Shown here: in pieces, positions 48,413 to 64,000 of the stretch
How positions within the stretch are numbered: the stretch's first letter is position 1
Layout of the letters: each line of letters opens with the position of its first letter
Assembly: GCA_014155875.1 (NCBI GenBank)
Contig: JACEFZ010006308.1
Span: 248,501 to 312,500 of the forward strand
Direction of reading: 5' to 3'
Origin: Cepaea nemoralis
Lineage: Eukaryota > Mollusca > Gastropoda > Stylommatophora > Helicidae
Length of the DNA stretch: 64,000 bases
Program-made: the position numbers and the translations under genes
The notes under the pieces: generated by a model
Databases searched by the model: none
Told to the model about the DNA's origin: nothing
The model's input: only the letters and a program-made list of their open reading frames with translations

Positions 48413-49453
48413 GTTGTAGGGGTCATATTATAAATTAGCCTTATGTTACCTCCTTGGATTTCGATGTGATATATTTGTTGTGTAAGTTAGTGAATGTACA
48501 GCTATAGTCTTTAATATAATATTTGTATCCTCTTTTGATTCTAAGATGTAGTGGTGAGGATTGTTGTTTCACTAAGTATTTGTATATCTGCTTGGTTATC
48601 TGTTGTGTTAAATGTTCATTGTCTTGTATTGCTTGCATATATGTTCTGTAGAATTGTGGTAGTGTGCCGTAGTAGTGCTATGTTGTTTTGTCTATTTTCT
48701 GAAGCCTGTGTAATCTAATTGCAATATAGTATAATGCTAGCGAGTGTTGATCTGGGTGATTGATGATGCGTCCTATGTGGTTGATTCTTAATGCTTTTAT
48801 TTTGGTGTGTATGTCCTGTAAAGCTAGTCCTCCTTGTTTCTTATCTTGTATTAAAGTTTTGTGTTGTATACTGTGAATTGTGTTGCTGAAAATGAATTGT
48901 CTGATGTGTTTGTTTATGTCTGTAATTGTCTGGGGGTTTTTTTTTTTTGGGGGGGGGGAGAGGGTCTAACACTGTAGCTAAATATATTATTTTAGGAATG
49001 ATGAAGGTGTTTACAATTGTGCTTCTACAAAAATTGTTGATTTCTGTATTTGTACCTATGTAGTATGTCCTATAATTTGTTTTGTCAGTGATTGCCATGT
49101 TTCTATATGTGTTTTTCTGGGATCGGATGGAAATGTGTTCCCACATATTTTCATGTTATCTGTGACTGTCAGATCGGGAGGGGGGATCTGCTTTATTCTT
49201 TTACTTCCCCAGACCCATTAATTTAGACTTCTGGATGTTTATATTGGCCCCACTTCCTTCACCAAACTGTCTGAAAGTGTGAAGTATGTTCGTTATGGAA
49301 GTGTTGGTTGTACAAGCATAAGCAATTAATTTCCACTCCCCAGACCCTTGTATAATTGTACCTTTAATGTTAGTGTCCTGTCTAATTGCTTCCAGGAGTG
49401 GTTCTAGTGTGAGTACATGTAGGACTGATGATAGTGGACACCCTTGTCTGACT
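48060..49453 (-). pseudogene. Tx1/L1-like LINE copy T2, 5'-truncated
   Basis: Minus-strand copy of the 3' part of T1: RQGCPLSSVLHVLTLEPLLE at 49430, a deleted active site (LIAYAC-TTNTS), IIPKIIYLATVLDP, the LHLRIKRGYKYYIKDYSC frame at 48441-48638, then QLCRHNIQETEDHLFYGCP, the C-terminal CCHC motif lost in T1. A CT tract (48349-48410) has grown inside it. The truncation point at 49453 joins unit U module d. Confidence 0.82.
48349..48410. repeat. (CT)n microsatellite inside Tx1-like copy T2
   Basis: About 31 CT units where copy T1 (39283-39298) has CTGCCCTTTCTGTGG: a new microsatellite in LINE coding DNA. Confidence 0.92.
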
Positions 49454-50468
<1,015 letters not shown>

Positions 50469-50844
50469 AAATTAGCAGTCAGGCTGAAAATTATCTGATG
50501 GCTGTAGAAATGTGGTTTCTGAGGAAAATGCAAAGAATACCATGGGCAGACAGAAACACCAATGAACAAGTTCTTCAAGAAACAAATGAAGATCTTAAAC
50601 TGATTATAGACATTAGACGAAGACAGTCACAGTTTTTTAGGTATGTTATGAGAAGAAATGATTTGGAGAACGTGGTGACAACTGGTAAGATCGAGGGGAA
50701 CAGACCAAGGGGAAGATCTAGAAGCAAGTATCTGGATGGCTTGGCCTTGTTGCATGGTCGAGACAGAAACACGGAACTGATCACCGACTCTGGTGATCGA
50801 GTGAGATGGCAGAACATGATCGCCCACGCTTACCGGCATGGCAC

Positions 50845-50888
<44 letters not shown>
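50469..50888 (+). pseudogene. RTE 3' end with (ATG)n tail, inserted in the U palindrome
   Basis: The frame 50498-50848 encodes the RTE C-terminus: AVEMWFLRKMQRIPWADRN, QETNEDLKLIIDIRRRQSQF, NVVTTGKIEGNRPRGRS and WQNMIAHAYRHGT. The stop TGA is the first unit of the tail (50846-50888), so there is almost no 3' UTR. Flanks GGCCTATAA and TGTAAGACAGGCC are the two halves of the palindrome. Confidence 0.88.
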
Positions 50889-53080
<2,192 letters not shown>

Positions 53081-53473
53081 AAATGAGCAGTCAGGCTGAA
53101 AATCATCTGATGGCTGTAGAAATGTGGTTTCTGAGGAAAATGCAAAGAATACCATGGACAGCCAGAAAGACCAATGAACAAGTTCTTCAAGAAACAAATG
53201 AAGATCGTAAACTGATTAGAGACATTAGACGTAGACAGTCACAATTTTTTGGGTATGTTATGAGAAGAAATGATTTGGAGAACTTGGTGACAACTGGTAA
53301 GATCGAGGGGAACAGACCAAGGGGAAGACCTAGAAGCAAGTATCTGGATGGCTTGGCCTTGTGGCATGGTCGAGACAGAAACACGGAACTGATCCACGAC
53401 TCTGGTGATCGAGTGAGATGGCAGAACATGATCGCCCACGCTTACCGGCATGGCACATAATGATGATGATGAT
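53081..53473 (+). pseudogene. RTE 3' end with short (ATG)n tail, second copy
   Basis: Same fragment at the same place in the palindrome as 50469-50888: AVEMWFLRKMQRIPWTARK, DIRRRQSQFFGYVMRRNDLE, EGNRPRGRPRSKYLDGLALW and AYRHGT, then a TAATGATGATG tail of only about five units. The shared insertion site shows that U8/U9 and U9/U10 junctions were duplicated after the insertion. Confidence 0.88.
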
Positions 53474-55156
53474 GTAAGACAGGCCGGAAAAACAATTTCC
53501 TGATATAATCAAGTCTCTTATGGTGAAGAGAGATTCTACAAAATCACTATGTTATATCAAAACGAAATAGAAAAATGCGTTAGAAAATTCTCACGCTTCT
53601 AAAATAATGCTGTCATTTTTACACAAACTTTAAACATACCTTAAAAAAGTATTCTATTATTTAGACAGCATATAATTGTAGTTACTTTCTGTGCAAATTT
53701 TATAACAAAACGTTAATAGAAAGGCTAAAATTATTTAAATTACTTAATAAAATCATGCTACTGTTTGTAATGTCCCTTGAAATAACTTATGTTGTTATGT
53801 CCTGTTGCAATATTTTATGTACATGTTTTTCTTTTCAATGTGGTGTTATTTCGTACATAGCTGTGTTTTTACAGTGTGGATTCCGTGTTTTCCTTTACAT
53901 TCACAAAATACAACAAGCCCCCCAGACATTAAATGCAGCAAGATTCTCTAATTGTTAGTGTAATGACCATATACTATTTATTACATTACATACATTCATT
54001 CTTCGCAGACATTAAATGCAGTTTGCATTCAAAAGTTTCATATAAATAGGAATTGTAGGTATCCCTTTCAAACATTAACTGTTTATTGTCAGAACCTATA
54101 AACAAACGTTTCTGGTCTTATTGTGTGGGTTATTTCTCTTGGAACAATGGTAACATTCATATGTATTAGATTGTCACCCTTTTGTTGACAACATTTTCCT
54201 CCTCTCAAATCCATGGACACAAATATTTCGTTAGAATGTTCGAATCCTCTGTATCGTGTGGAGTATTTTTCTGTCGGGGGCAAAAAGAAAATCCTAACCT
54301 GCACAGTCCGTGGCGACTGCACTAGCCAGGCGTCCTTAATTCCTCAGGCTCAAGACCCCCATGCCATACTCCGCAAGGTACTACTCGTATATTGGCAGTA
54401 AATGACAGTGACAGTTAGACTGTACGCAAGAAAGCTGACTTTTCCAATTGTAAGTAAGATTTCAACACGGAAGCCAGGCTAACTTAGTGGCTAGATGCTC
54501 AGCTGTCGGCTCGGTGGTCATGGTGGTCTGTTAGCCCATTTTCTCGTCATTGGATTGCCGACGATGTGAAAACCGTCAGCCTTCATTCTTTGGATTGTTT
54601 TCTTGTGTGTTTTTTCCTTGTGTGTTCCTATCTTCTTGTATGTTGATTTGGCTATTGGAAGTTTGAGTCAGTTCAATTTGTTCTTGTGGAGGGGTTTCTC
54701 TTACGAATGGCGGCAAATCTTTTTTTCTTTGTACACCAATTGCTGCTGCTGGAATTTAGTTGCATTGGGTAGTAACTTCATGACAGGCACAATGGATTTA
54801 TTTGGCGTGGGCGAGGTTTGGGGGTGGAGGTTAAACGAACTTTTGTCTTGGTCATGGTCATAATATCCACTTCTCGGCTGACAAAGACATTGATCTACGA
54901 GATACAGCCAACCTTTGTACTGGGTAACTCAAGGAACCTTTGCCCCTTTACCGTAGACAAGCTAGGAAACTTCTAGTGGCAATAGAAATGAGATTTCTGA
55001 GGAGAATGCAAATAATGCCATAGATGGACAGAAAAAGGAATGAGAAAGTTCTTTCAAGTACAATGGGTCAAACATACATTAATTATTGCAACAAGAATCC
55101 CAATTTACAAAATAAATTGCAAACATGTATGTTTAGTGTTTGCTCGCACAAAGAGA

Positions 55157-55248
<92 letters not shown>

Positions 55249-55601
55249 ACCAATACAAAGACTTACGTTAGCTGCATAGGGTAGTAACTTCATAACAGTC
55301 ACAATGAATGTATATGGCGTGGGCGAGGTTTGCGGGTGGAGGTTAAACAAACATTTGTCTTGGTCATAGTCATATTATCCACTTCTCGGCTGACAAAGAA
55401 ACTGATCTACGAGATACAGCCTCCCTTTGTGCTGGGTAGCTCAAGGAACCTTTGTCCCTGACTGTGGTAATATTTCCCAATTCCCGGTGACAAAGAAGGA
55501 AAATATGCTGATTCATTTCCCTTTTTTTTTTTAAATAATGAAGGCAATAATACTTCATTCATTCATTCATTCATTCATTCAGTAGCATGTCCTGTGAGTG
55601 C

Positions 55602-55686
<85 letters not shown>

Positions 55687-55976
55687 GAATTTTTCGTAAC
55701 AACTATTTGGCTTGTGCTGGTTCCTGTCGAAGGTGTTACGGATGCAGTTCGTAATCCCACATACCCGCGTTCCAAACACAGCTGCGGGCGGTTTGGCAAC
55801 AGACCGCCTTGCGTTGGTTTTCTTTACGAATTGGTATGGGTGCAGCTCGTTCAAACATCAATGGCAAACTTCGGATCGTAAATTTGCATAGATATCACAA
55901 ACGACCCCAAAATGCTGTGATGTTTTAAAGATATGCAATCAACTTCTGTTGTTTTATTTGGCCTGTATAACAGGCC
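53474..55976 (+). repeat. Unit U, copy U10 (plus)
   Basis: Colinear with U9 through the GA tract (55156-55248), then regains the 3' modules missing in U9: ATTCATTCATTC run, GT tract (55602-55683), SINE S2 (55712-55959) and the palindrome GGCCTGTATAACAGGCC (55960-55976). Confidence 0.87.
55602..55683. repeat. (GT)n microsatellite of U10
   Basis: About 41 GT units directly upstream of SINE S2; most other U copies have only ACGTGTGTGTG here. Confidence 0.95.
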
Positions 55977-58382
<2,406 letters not shown>

Positions 58383-59075
58383 GGAAAAAAATTTTCTTTA
58401 GAATAGAGTACAAAATAGCGTGTAAGGAACATAACATGAAAATTAGCACAAGTAAAACATAGGTAATGACTATAACTAAAGAAGAAAAACAACAACAGTT
58501 CACCTAAACGAACATCCCCTGTAACAAGTAAAGAGTTTCAAGTACCTAGGAAGTATAATGTCATTACATAGAAAATCAGAAGATGAGATCGAAAATTTGC
58601 AATAAGACAAACCAACTCATTGGACAAATGGCACCAATACTAAAGAACAAACACGTATCAATAGTTACCAAGAAAGCACTTTACAACACAATCTTTCTAC
58701 GAACTCTATGCTACCAATGCCAAACCTGGACAATGACAGAATAAGAGAAAAGAAAAATCCCAACAACAGAAATTAGATCCCTGGGAAGAATACTCAATGT
58801 ATCAAGACGAGATAAGATCAGAAATGGAGAAATCAGAACTAAAGTGTGGGAGAGGGGGGGGGGCAGGGTTATAGCAGCGCTAGCTTTTATTAGAAGACAG
58901 CAAGTAAAATGGTTTGGCCATGCAAGTAGGTTACCAACTAACAGTATACCACAACAAGCAATGATTTACAGACCAAATGGAAGCAGAGAGAGAGCCGACC
59001 ACGTAAACAGTGGACGGAGGGAATAACAGAGTCCATGGGAATATCGACACATGAGGACCATAGGCGGGCACCCTC
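58383..59075 (+). pseudogene. RTE reverse transcriptase C-terminal remnant
   Basis: Same family as 35320-36045: the AACATGAAAATTAGCACAAG stretch, AACTCATTGGACAAATGGCA, YQCQTWTMT, LIRRQQVKWFGHASRLPTNS in two pieces (58844-59026) and MGISTHEDHRRAPS. A G-run and frame changes disrupt it. It follows U11 directly. Confidence 0.75.
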
Positions 59076-59099
59076 CCGCTATTTATACTTCACCTCGAC

Positions 59100-59840
<741 letters not shown>

Positions 59841-59884
59841 AATACTAGCTGACCCGGCCCGGCTTCGCCGAGAACCTGGCGGGG

Positions 59885-59947
<63 letters not shown>

Positions 59948-59979
59948 AATCAATCAATCTATCTATCTATCTATCTATG

Positions 59980-60014
<35 letters not shown>

Positions 60015-60015
60015 G

Positions 60016-60046
<31 letters not shown>

Positions 60047-60050
60047 AGAT
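59841..60050 (+). repeat. GC-rich core CTAGCTGACCCGGC followed by (TATC)n
   Basis: The 44-bp core (AATACTAGCTGACCCGGCCC, GGCTTCGCCGAGAACCTGG) is followed by about 40 tetranucleotide units with few variants. Similar cores next to microsatellites are widespread in arthropod and other invertebrate genomes and are thought to mark a mobile-element end. The parent element is not identifiable here. Confidence 0.65.
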
Positions 60051-60221
60051 ACGTGTGCGTGCGTGCATGCGTTCATGTGTATGTGTGAGAGAGTGTGATT
60101 GAGAGAGTGAGTGTGTGTGTGTGTGAAGGATTGTGTGTTAGATAGTGATACAGTGGGAGAGTTGATGTGTTAGTGTGTGTGTGTGAGCACGCGCATGAGT
60201 GTGAGTGTGTGTATATGAAAG

Positions 60222-60229
<8 letters not shown>

Positions 60230-60287
<58 letters not shown>
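60230..60287. repeat. (GA)n microsatellite
   Basis: GA dinucleotides with one GCGA interruption, in a zone of GTGTGA and GAGTGT repeats. Confidence 0.92.
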
Positions 60288-60290
<3 letters not shown>

Positions 60291-60474
60291 GCAGATGCAT
60301 GTCATGTAACACGCATGTTATGTAACACGCGAATCCATATGTTTGTGTATTCTCATCTGTCATATTATCAGTTAAATACCATTTGATTTTATCATGCATA
60401 ATATAAACTCATGTTCATTACTGTAGTTTGAGTGAGAGAGTCAGTGAGTGTGAATGAGAGACAGAATGAGTGAG

Positions 60475-60710
60475 AGTGAATGAGTGAGCGGGAGAGTGAA
60501 TGAGTGAGCGGGAGAGTGAATAAGTGAGCGGGAGAGTGAATGAGTGAGCGGGAGAGTGAATTAGTGAGCGGGAGAGTGAATGAGTGAGCGTGAGAGTGAA
60601 TGAGTGAGCGTGAGAGTGAATGATTGAGCGTGAGAGTGAATGAGCGGGAGAGTGAATGCGTAAGAGTGAATGAATGAGCGGAAGAGTGAATGTGTGAGCG
60701 TTTGAGTGAA

Positions 60711-60712
<2 letters not shown>
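60475..60712. repeat. 20-bp minisatellite, about 11-12 copies
   Basis: Unit TGAGTGAGCGGGAGAGTGAA; copies differ by TAAGT, TTAGT, GCGTGAG and shortened 16- and 14-bp variants, ordered from near-identical on the left to diverged on the right. It is followed by a GA tract at 60725-60809. Confidence 0.92.
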
Positions 60713-60773
<61 letters not shown>

Positions 60774-60959
60774 GAGAGAGGAGAGGAGAGAGAGAGAGAG
60801 AGAGAGAGGGCATCACTATTTTTACGTCACATACATTTTATGTACACATTTTTATCCATGTGTAACATTTTTATGAGACTGTTCATGACAAGTGTCAGTG
60901 TATGTGTGTGAGTAAAGTGTGGGAGTTTGTTCATACTAGTTTCAATACTAACGTGAGAC

Positions 60960-61611
60960 ATTTTGTATGTGTCTAGATGTGAGGAAGTGTGAGTGTATGT
61001 GGAGGATGTGTGTGTGTGTGTGTGTATGGGGATATGTGTGGGTGGGGTGTGTGGGTGGGAGTATGCGTTTGGATGGGTTGGGTGTGTGGGTTTTGGTGGG
61101 TAGTGGTATTTGTGGGTGTTGGTGGGATTTGTGGATGGATGTGTGGGGTGAAAGTAGGGGTGTGGGAATGGGTGTGGGGGATGTGTGTATGGGTGGAGGA
61201 TATGTGTATGGGACGGATGCGGGGGATGTATGTTTATGTGGGTGGATTTGTGTGGATGGTTTGAGGAAGTATGTGTGGAGGCGGGGTTGTGTGGGTAGGG
61301 ATTGTGTTGGGTGGATTGGGGATGCAAGGGCGGGTGGGGAGAAGTGTATGGTGTTTGGGGTTTGAGATATGTGTGCGGTGGTGTTGGTGGGGGGATGTGT
61401 GAATGATATGTGGGTGGAGGGTATGTTTGTGGTGGTATGGGTGGAGGATAGTGTGTGATGTGGGGGATGTGTGCGATGGGTGCGGGGAATGTGCGTATGG
61501 GTGGGGTATATGTGTGGCTGAGTAGGGGATTGTGGTGGTTGAGGGAAGTATGTGGGGGTGTGTGGGTGGGAGATGTGTGTGTGGATGGGGAATGTGTGGG
61601 TGGGGGTGTGT
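60960..61611. repeat. GT/G-rich irregular minisatellite
   Basis: Strongly strand-asymmetric DNA made of GTGTGGGTGGG, GGGGATGTGTG and GGTGTGGGG variants. Plus-strand ORFs are low-complexity Trp/Gly/Val/Cys artefacts. Many spaced GGG/GGGG runs could form G-quadruplexes. It resumes at about 63851-64000 on the other side of a LINE insertion. Confidence 0.85.
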
Positions 61612-61618
61612 GAGTGGC

Positions 61619-63683
61619 TTAGTTAGTTAGTTAGTTAGTTAGTCGACAGATCATCCTCGTTGCACATCGAACCATTCAGTCCATAAGTGCTCGGATCCCC
61701 TCCTCAGCAAATCCCGCAGCGTATAGCGGCTAACGACGCCAGTTCTGTGTTGGTTTATCAATCTTCTTTGGCTTCCTGCGTAGTGTTCTTGTTTGGCCAC
61801 CCCTCTTTTAATTTGCTGCTCCCGCAGTCTGGCCATTGTTGTAGATTCACAGTCATCACTTGGTTCTCGTAAAAGACTCACTTCTCGTAGAGCATTCAGA
61901 ATGTCAGCCTGGTCCATGGCGCGTCCGCCCTCCACAGTGGCCTCACCTGCGAGCTTGTCGGCCCGCTCATTTCCTTGTACTCCCGCATGACCTGGCACGA
62001 AGATGAAACTAATCTTTACCAGCCGAGACCGCTTCAGAGGCAGCAACCACTCTCTTCGGATCGACCCCTCCTCTATCCTCTTGATCATGTTCATTGAGTC
62101 GCCTAAGGAAACAAGCCCTAGTGAATGTCTGTGTCTCGAGCCATGTTATTGCTTTACTTACTGCCATGACTTCCATGGTCAGGCTACTTGTGGTTTCAGT
62201 GAAAGCACCAGAGTCCTCCTTCACAATTCTCCCTCCGGCCCGAGCTGTAAAGGCCCATGAGCTTCTCACATGTCGGACGACCGACCCATCTGTGTAGATG
62301 ACCGCGTCACCGTCTAGCGAATTCTCGAAAATCAACGCTTGTACTTCAGCCTCAACAGCAGCCGGATTTTCTTGTCTGCATTTTCTATCTAGTTGGATGC
62401 AAACTGAAAAGGATGTGCAGAAGTCTGTTGGCACTTGCACCCACTCCTCGCCAGGTTCTAAGTCCTCAAGTGAACACACCTGTTGAAGAATGTCTTCGGC
62501 TTGACCCATCCACGACCGTCCTCTTTTTAACCTGCTGCCCTTCACCTTCCTAATTTCACTATGCAGTGGATGTTGTGTGTTTGCGTTAATTCTGAGGTAG
62601 ACGCGTGCCCTGCAAACTTGTATTCTCTCTTCAATGGTTGGAAAATCAAGAAGGTAGCGCATCGCCCTGCATGCTGTATCTCTTGTACATCCAAGAATAA
62701 TGCGCATTGCTTCATTCTGTATCCTTTCCATCCTTTCTATCTGCTTATGGCTGAGAGTCAGGATTGCCATTGCATACTCCAAAACAGACATGACCAGCCC
62801 CTCGTACAGAAGACATAGATGGCGCTGCTCACAGTTTGCTGCCGCCATCACCCGCATCGCTGCCAAACCCCGCTTGGCCTTTGTTATCACCTGGTCTATG
62901 TGCACATTATAAGCAAGGCTTCGATCAAACCGTATCCCCAGGAAATTCATTGCCTGCGTTCTTTCCACCGTCTCTGAACACAGCATTACAGTTGGTGTTG
63001 GATTGTTGACAATATGATTATTCAACGAGAACCAAGTCACTGTTGCCTTTGTTGGGTTGACCATTGCCCCAGCTTCATCACACCAAGTACTTATGCGATT
63101 GAGTTCGGTTTGTAGTTCCACAGCAACCTCCTCTCTATCCTTACCCTGACGATACACTAAAACATCATCGGCATACGACAATGTCCTGCCAGGTCCAGTG
63201 ATCTGCTCACTGGTGATTCTCACTGTGTAGGCGTTGAACAGTACCGGGGATAATGGCGATCCCTGTGGTAGGCCAGGATATATTGTTGTTGGTTCCGAAG
63301 TCCAACTGCCACATCTAAAAACTACTTTCCGTTGGTAGAGGGCTGCAGCGATCCAACTAAGGAGGAATGGACTTACGTTTAGTTCAAGAAGCTGAAACAT
63401 TAAAATATCCAGTGGTACTCTGTTGTATGCGTCCTCAAGATCAATCGCTGCAGCAACGGTTTCAGTGCCTGCGTGGAAACCTTCATAGACATCCTGGGCA
63501 AAGACTGCTGCATTGGTCCAGGTTTCTCTTTTTGAACGGTACCCACCCAGGGTAGGTGGGAAAACACCTTGCCTCTCTAGTTGGCTTGATATTTTCCTGG
63601 CAATTACCTTCTCCAGCAGCTTGCCTATTGTATTCTGCATGGTTATAATTCGATATCCCTGAATTTTTTTGTGGTCTTTGTCA
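61619..63683 (-). mobile_element. I-like LINE, copy C, 5'-truncated in the RT domain
   Basis: The minus strand ends in TCGACTAACTAACTAAC-type tail (61619-61645 on the plus strand as TTAG units). Colinear with copy A from the DKDHKKIQGYR motif onward. GAGTGGCTTAG flanks at 61612-61622 and 63851-63861 look like a target duplication. If so, 63684-63850 is a 167-bp filler of other origin joined to the truncated 5' end. Confidence 0.88.
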
Positions 63684-63688
63684 AGCAA
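61651..63688 (-). pseudogene. I-like LINE RT and RNase H, one frameshift
   Basis: The long open frame (63688 to 62009, 559 residues) covers GGYRSKRETWTNAAVFAQDV, AAAIDLEDAYNRV, LPQGSPLSPVLFNAY, YADDVLVYRQ, the thumb, VIYTDGSVVRHVRSSWAF and SSLTMEVMAVSKAITWLETQ. An extra G near 62103 shifts the frame; RNase H continues in 61651-62094 (FVPGHAGVQGNERADKLAGE) to the end SEHLWTEWFDVQRG. Unlike copy A it has neither the T-run insertion nor the extra A, so the two copies have different single-base faults. Confidence 0.9.
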
Positions 63689-64000
63689 CCCGGAAACACA
63701 GCGACTGGTCAGACAGTTCCTATGCAGAACAGGGAAGACCGTATAACCTCCCTACACTGTATATATGTATATGTGTATTTGTTTGTATCTGTGCGTGTTT
63801 ATATATGTTGTTAAAAAAAATGGCGGGGTGAAGGGCAGGAAGGTGGGTTGGAGTGGCTTAGGGATGTGTAGGTGGGTGAGGGAGTTGTATGTGTCGGGGT
63901 GGGATGTGTGAGTGGGTGGAGGATTGTGTGGGTAGGGGTATTGTGATCGAGAGATGTTTGGTTGGGGGTGGGTGGGGGTGTGTGGGTGCGTAGTGGAGGA
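63684..64000. repeat. Filler and GT/G-rich repeat to window end
   Basis: 63684-63850 has no match in the window (CAACCCGGAAACACAGCGAC, then an ATATGTATATGTG stretch). From 63851 the DNA is again GTGTGGGTGGG-type repeat, as at 60960-61611. No gene. Confidence 0.6.

Noticed and set aside
60475..60712. CRISPR array
   Set aside because: Units are directly tandem with no unique spacers, and the context is eukaryotic.

Overview
This window is repeat-rich animal nuclear DNA. It holds no intact cellular gene, rRNA or tRNA gene that I can support. The only recognisable cellular protein is a broken annexin fragment on the minus strand near 26 kb. Nearly everything else is non-LTR retrotransposon, tRNA-headed SINE-like sequence, microsatellite, or a composite repeat built from these. 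The mix (APE-type LINEs of RTE, Tx1/L1 and I/RNase H type, several tRNA-like SINEs, very long GA/CT, GT and GAT tracts) suggests a large invertebrate genome such as a mollusc or arthropod. I cannot name a species.

Layout. 0-7.9 kb: a hAT-like end, an RTE element with a SINE fragment inside its RT motif and a 250-bp GAT tail, a few orphan ORFs, and two pieces of an I-like LINE, one with a 5' inversion. 8-13 kb: two head-to-tail copies, minus orientation, of a composite repeat here called unit U (base length about 2.4 kb). 13-16.8 kb: a decayed EN-RT LINE between two ~670-bp inverted arms; unit U is minus-oriented to the left of it and plus-oriented to the right. 16.8-20.6 kb: a nearly complete I-like LINE (EN, RT, RNase H). 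20.6-34.3 kb: U fragments interrupted by an 834-bp element with inverted ends and a gag-like coiled-coil ORF, the annexin pseudogene, an RNase H fragment and a ~4.1-kb RTE-like element. 34.3-37.2 kb: an RTE with inverted 5' part and a short non-autonomous element sharing ends with the I-like LINE. 37.4-49.5 kb: two copies of a GA-repeat block followed by a Tx1/L1-like LINE (one long, one 5'-truncated), separated by a ~3.1-kb RTE. 49.5-58.4 kb: a tandem array of four U units. 58.4-64 kb: an RTE remnant, mixed micro- and minisatellites, and a 5'-truncated I-like copy inserted in GT-rich repeat DNA.

How it works together. The LINE copies would supply EN/RT activity to mobilise the short SINE-like elements; a shared 3' motif between the I-like LINE and the ~640-bp element suggests this directly. 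Unit U links SINE S1, an RTE C-terminal scrap, a GA microsatellite, a GT tract and SINE S2 in fixed order and is duplicated as a block, so much of the microsatellite content is carried by U. No ORF in the window is fully intact across a LINE, but the two long I-like copies differ by about ten residues in a 340-residue stretch and carry different single-base frameshifts, which suggests recent activity of that family.
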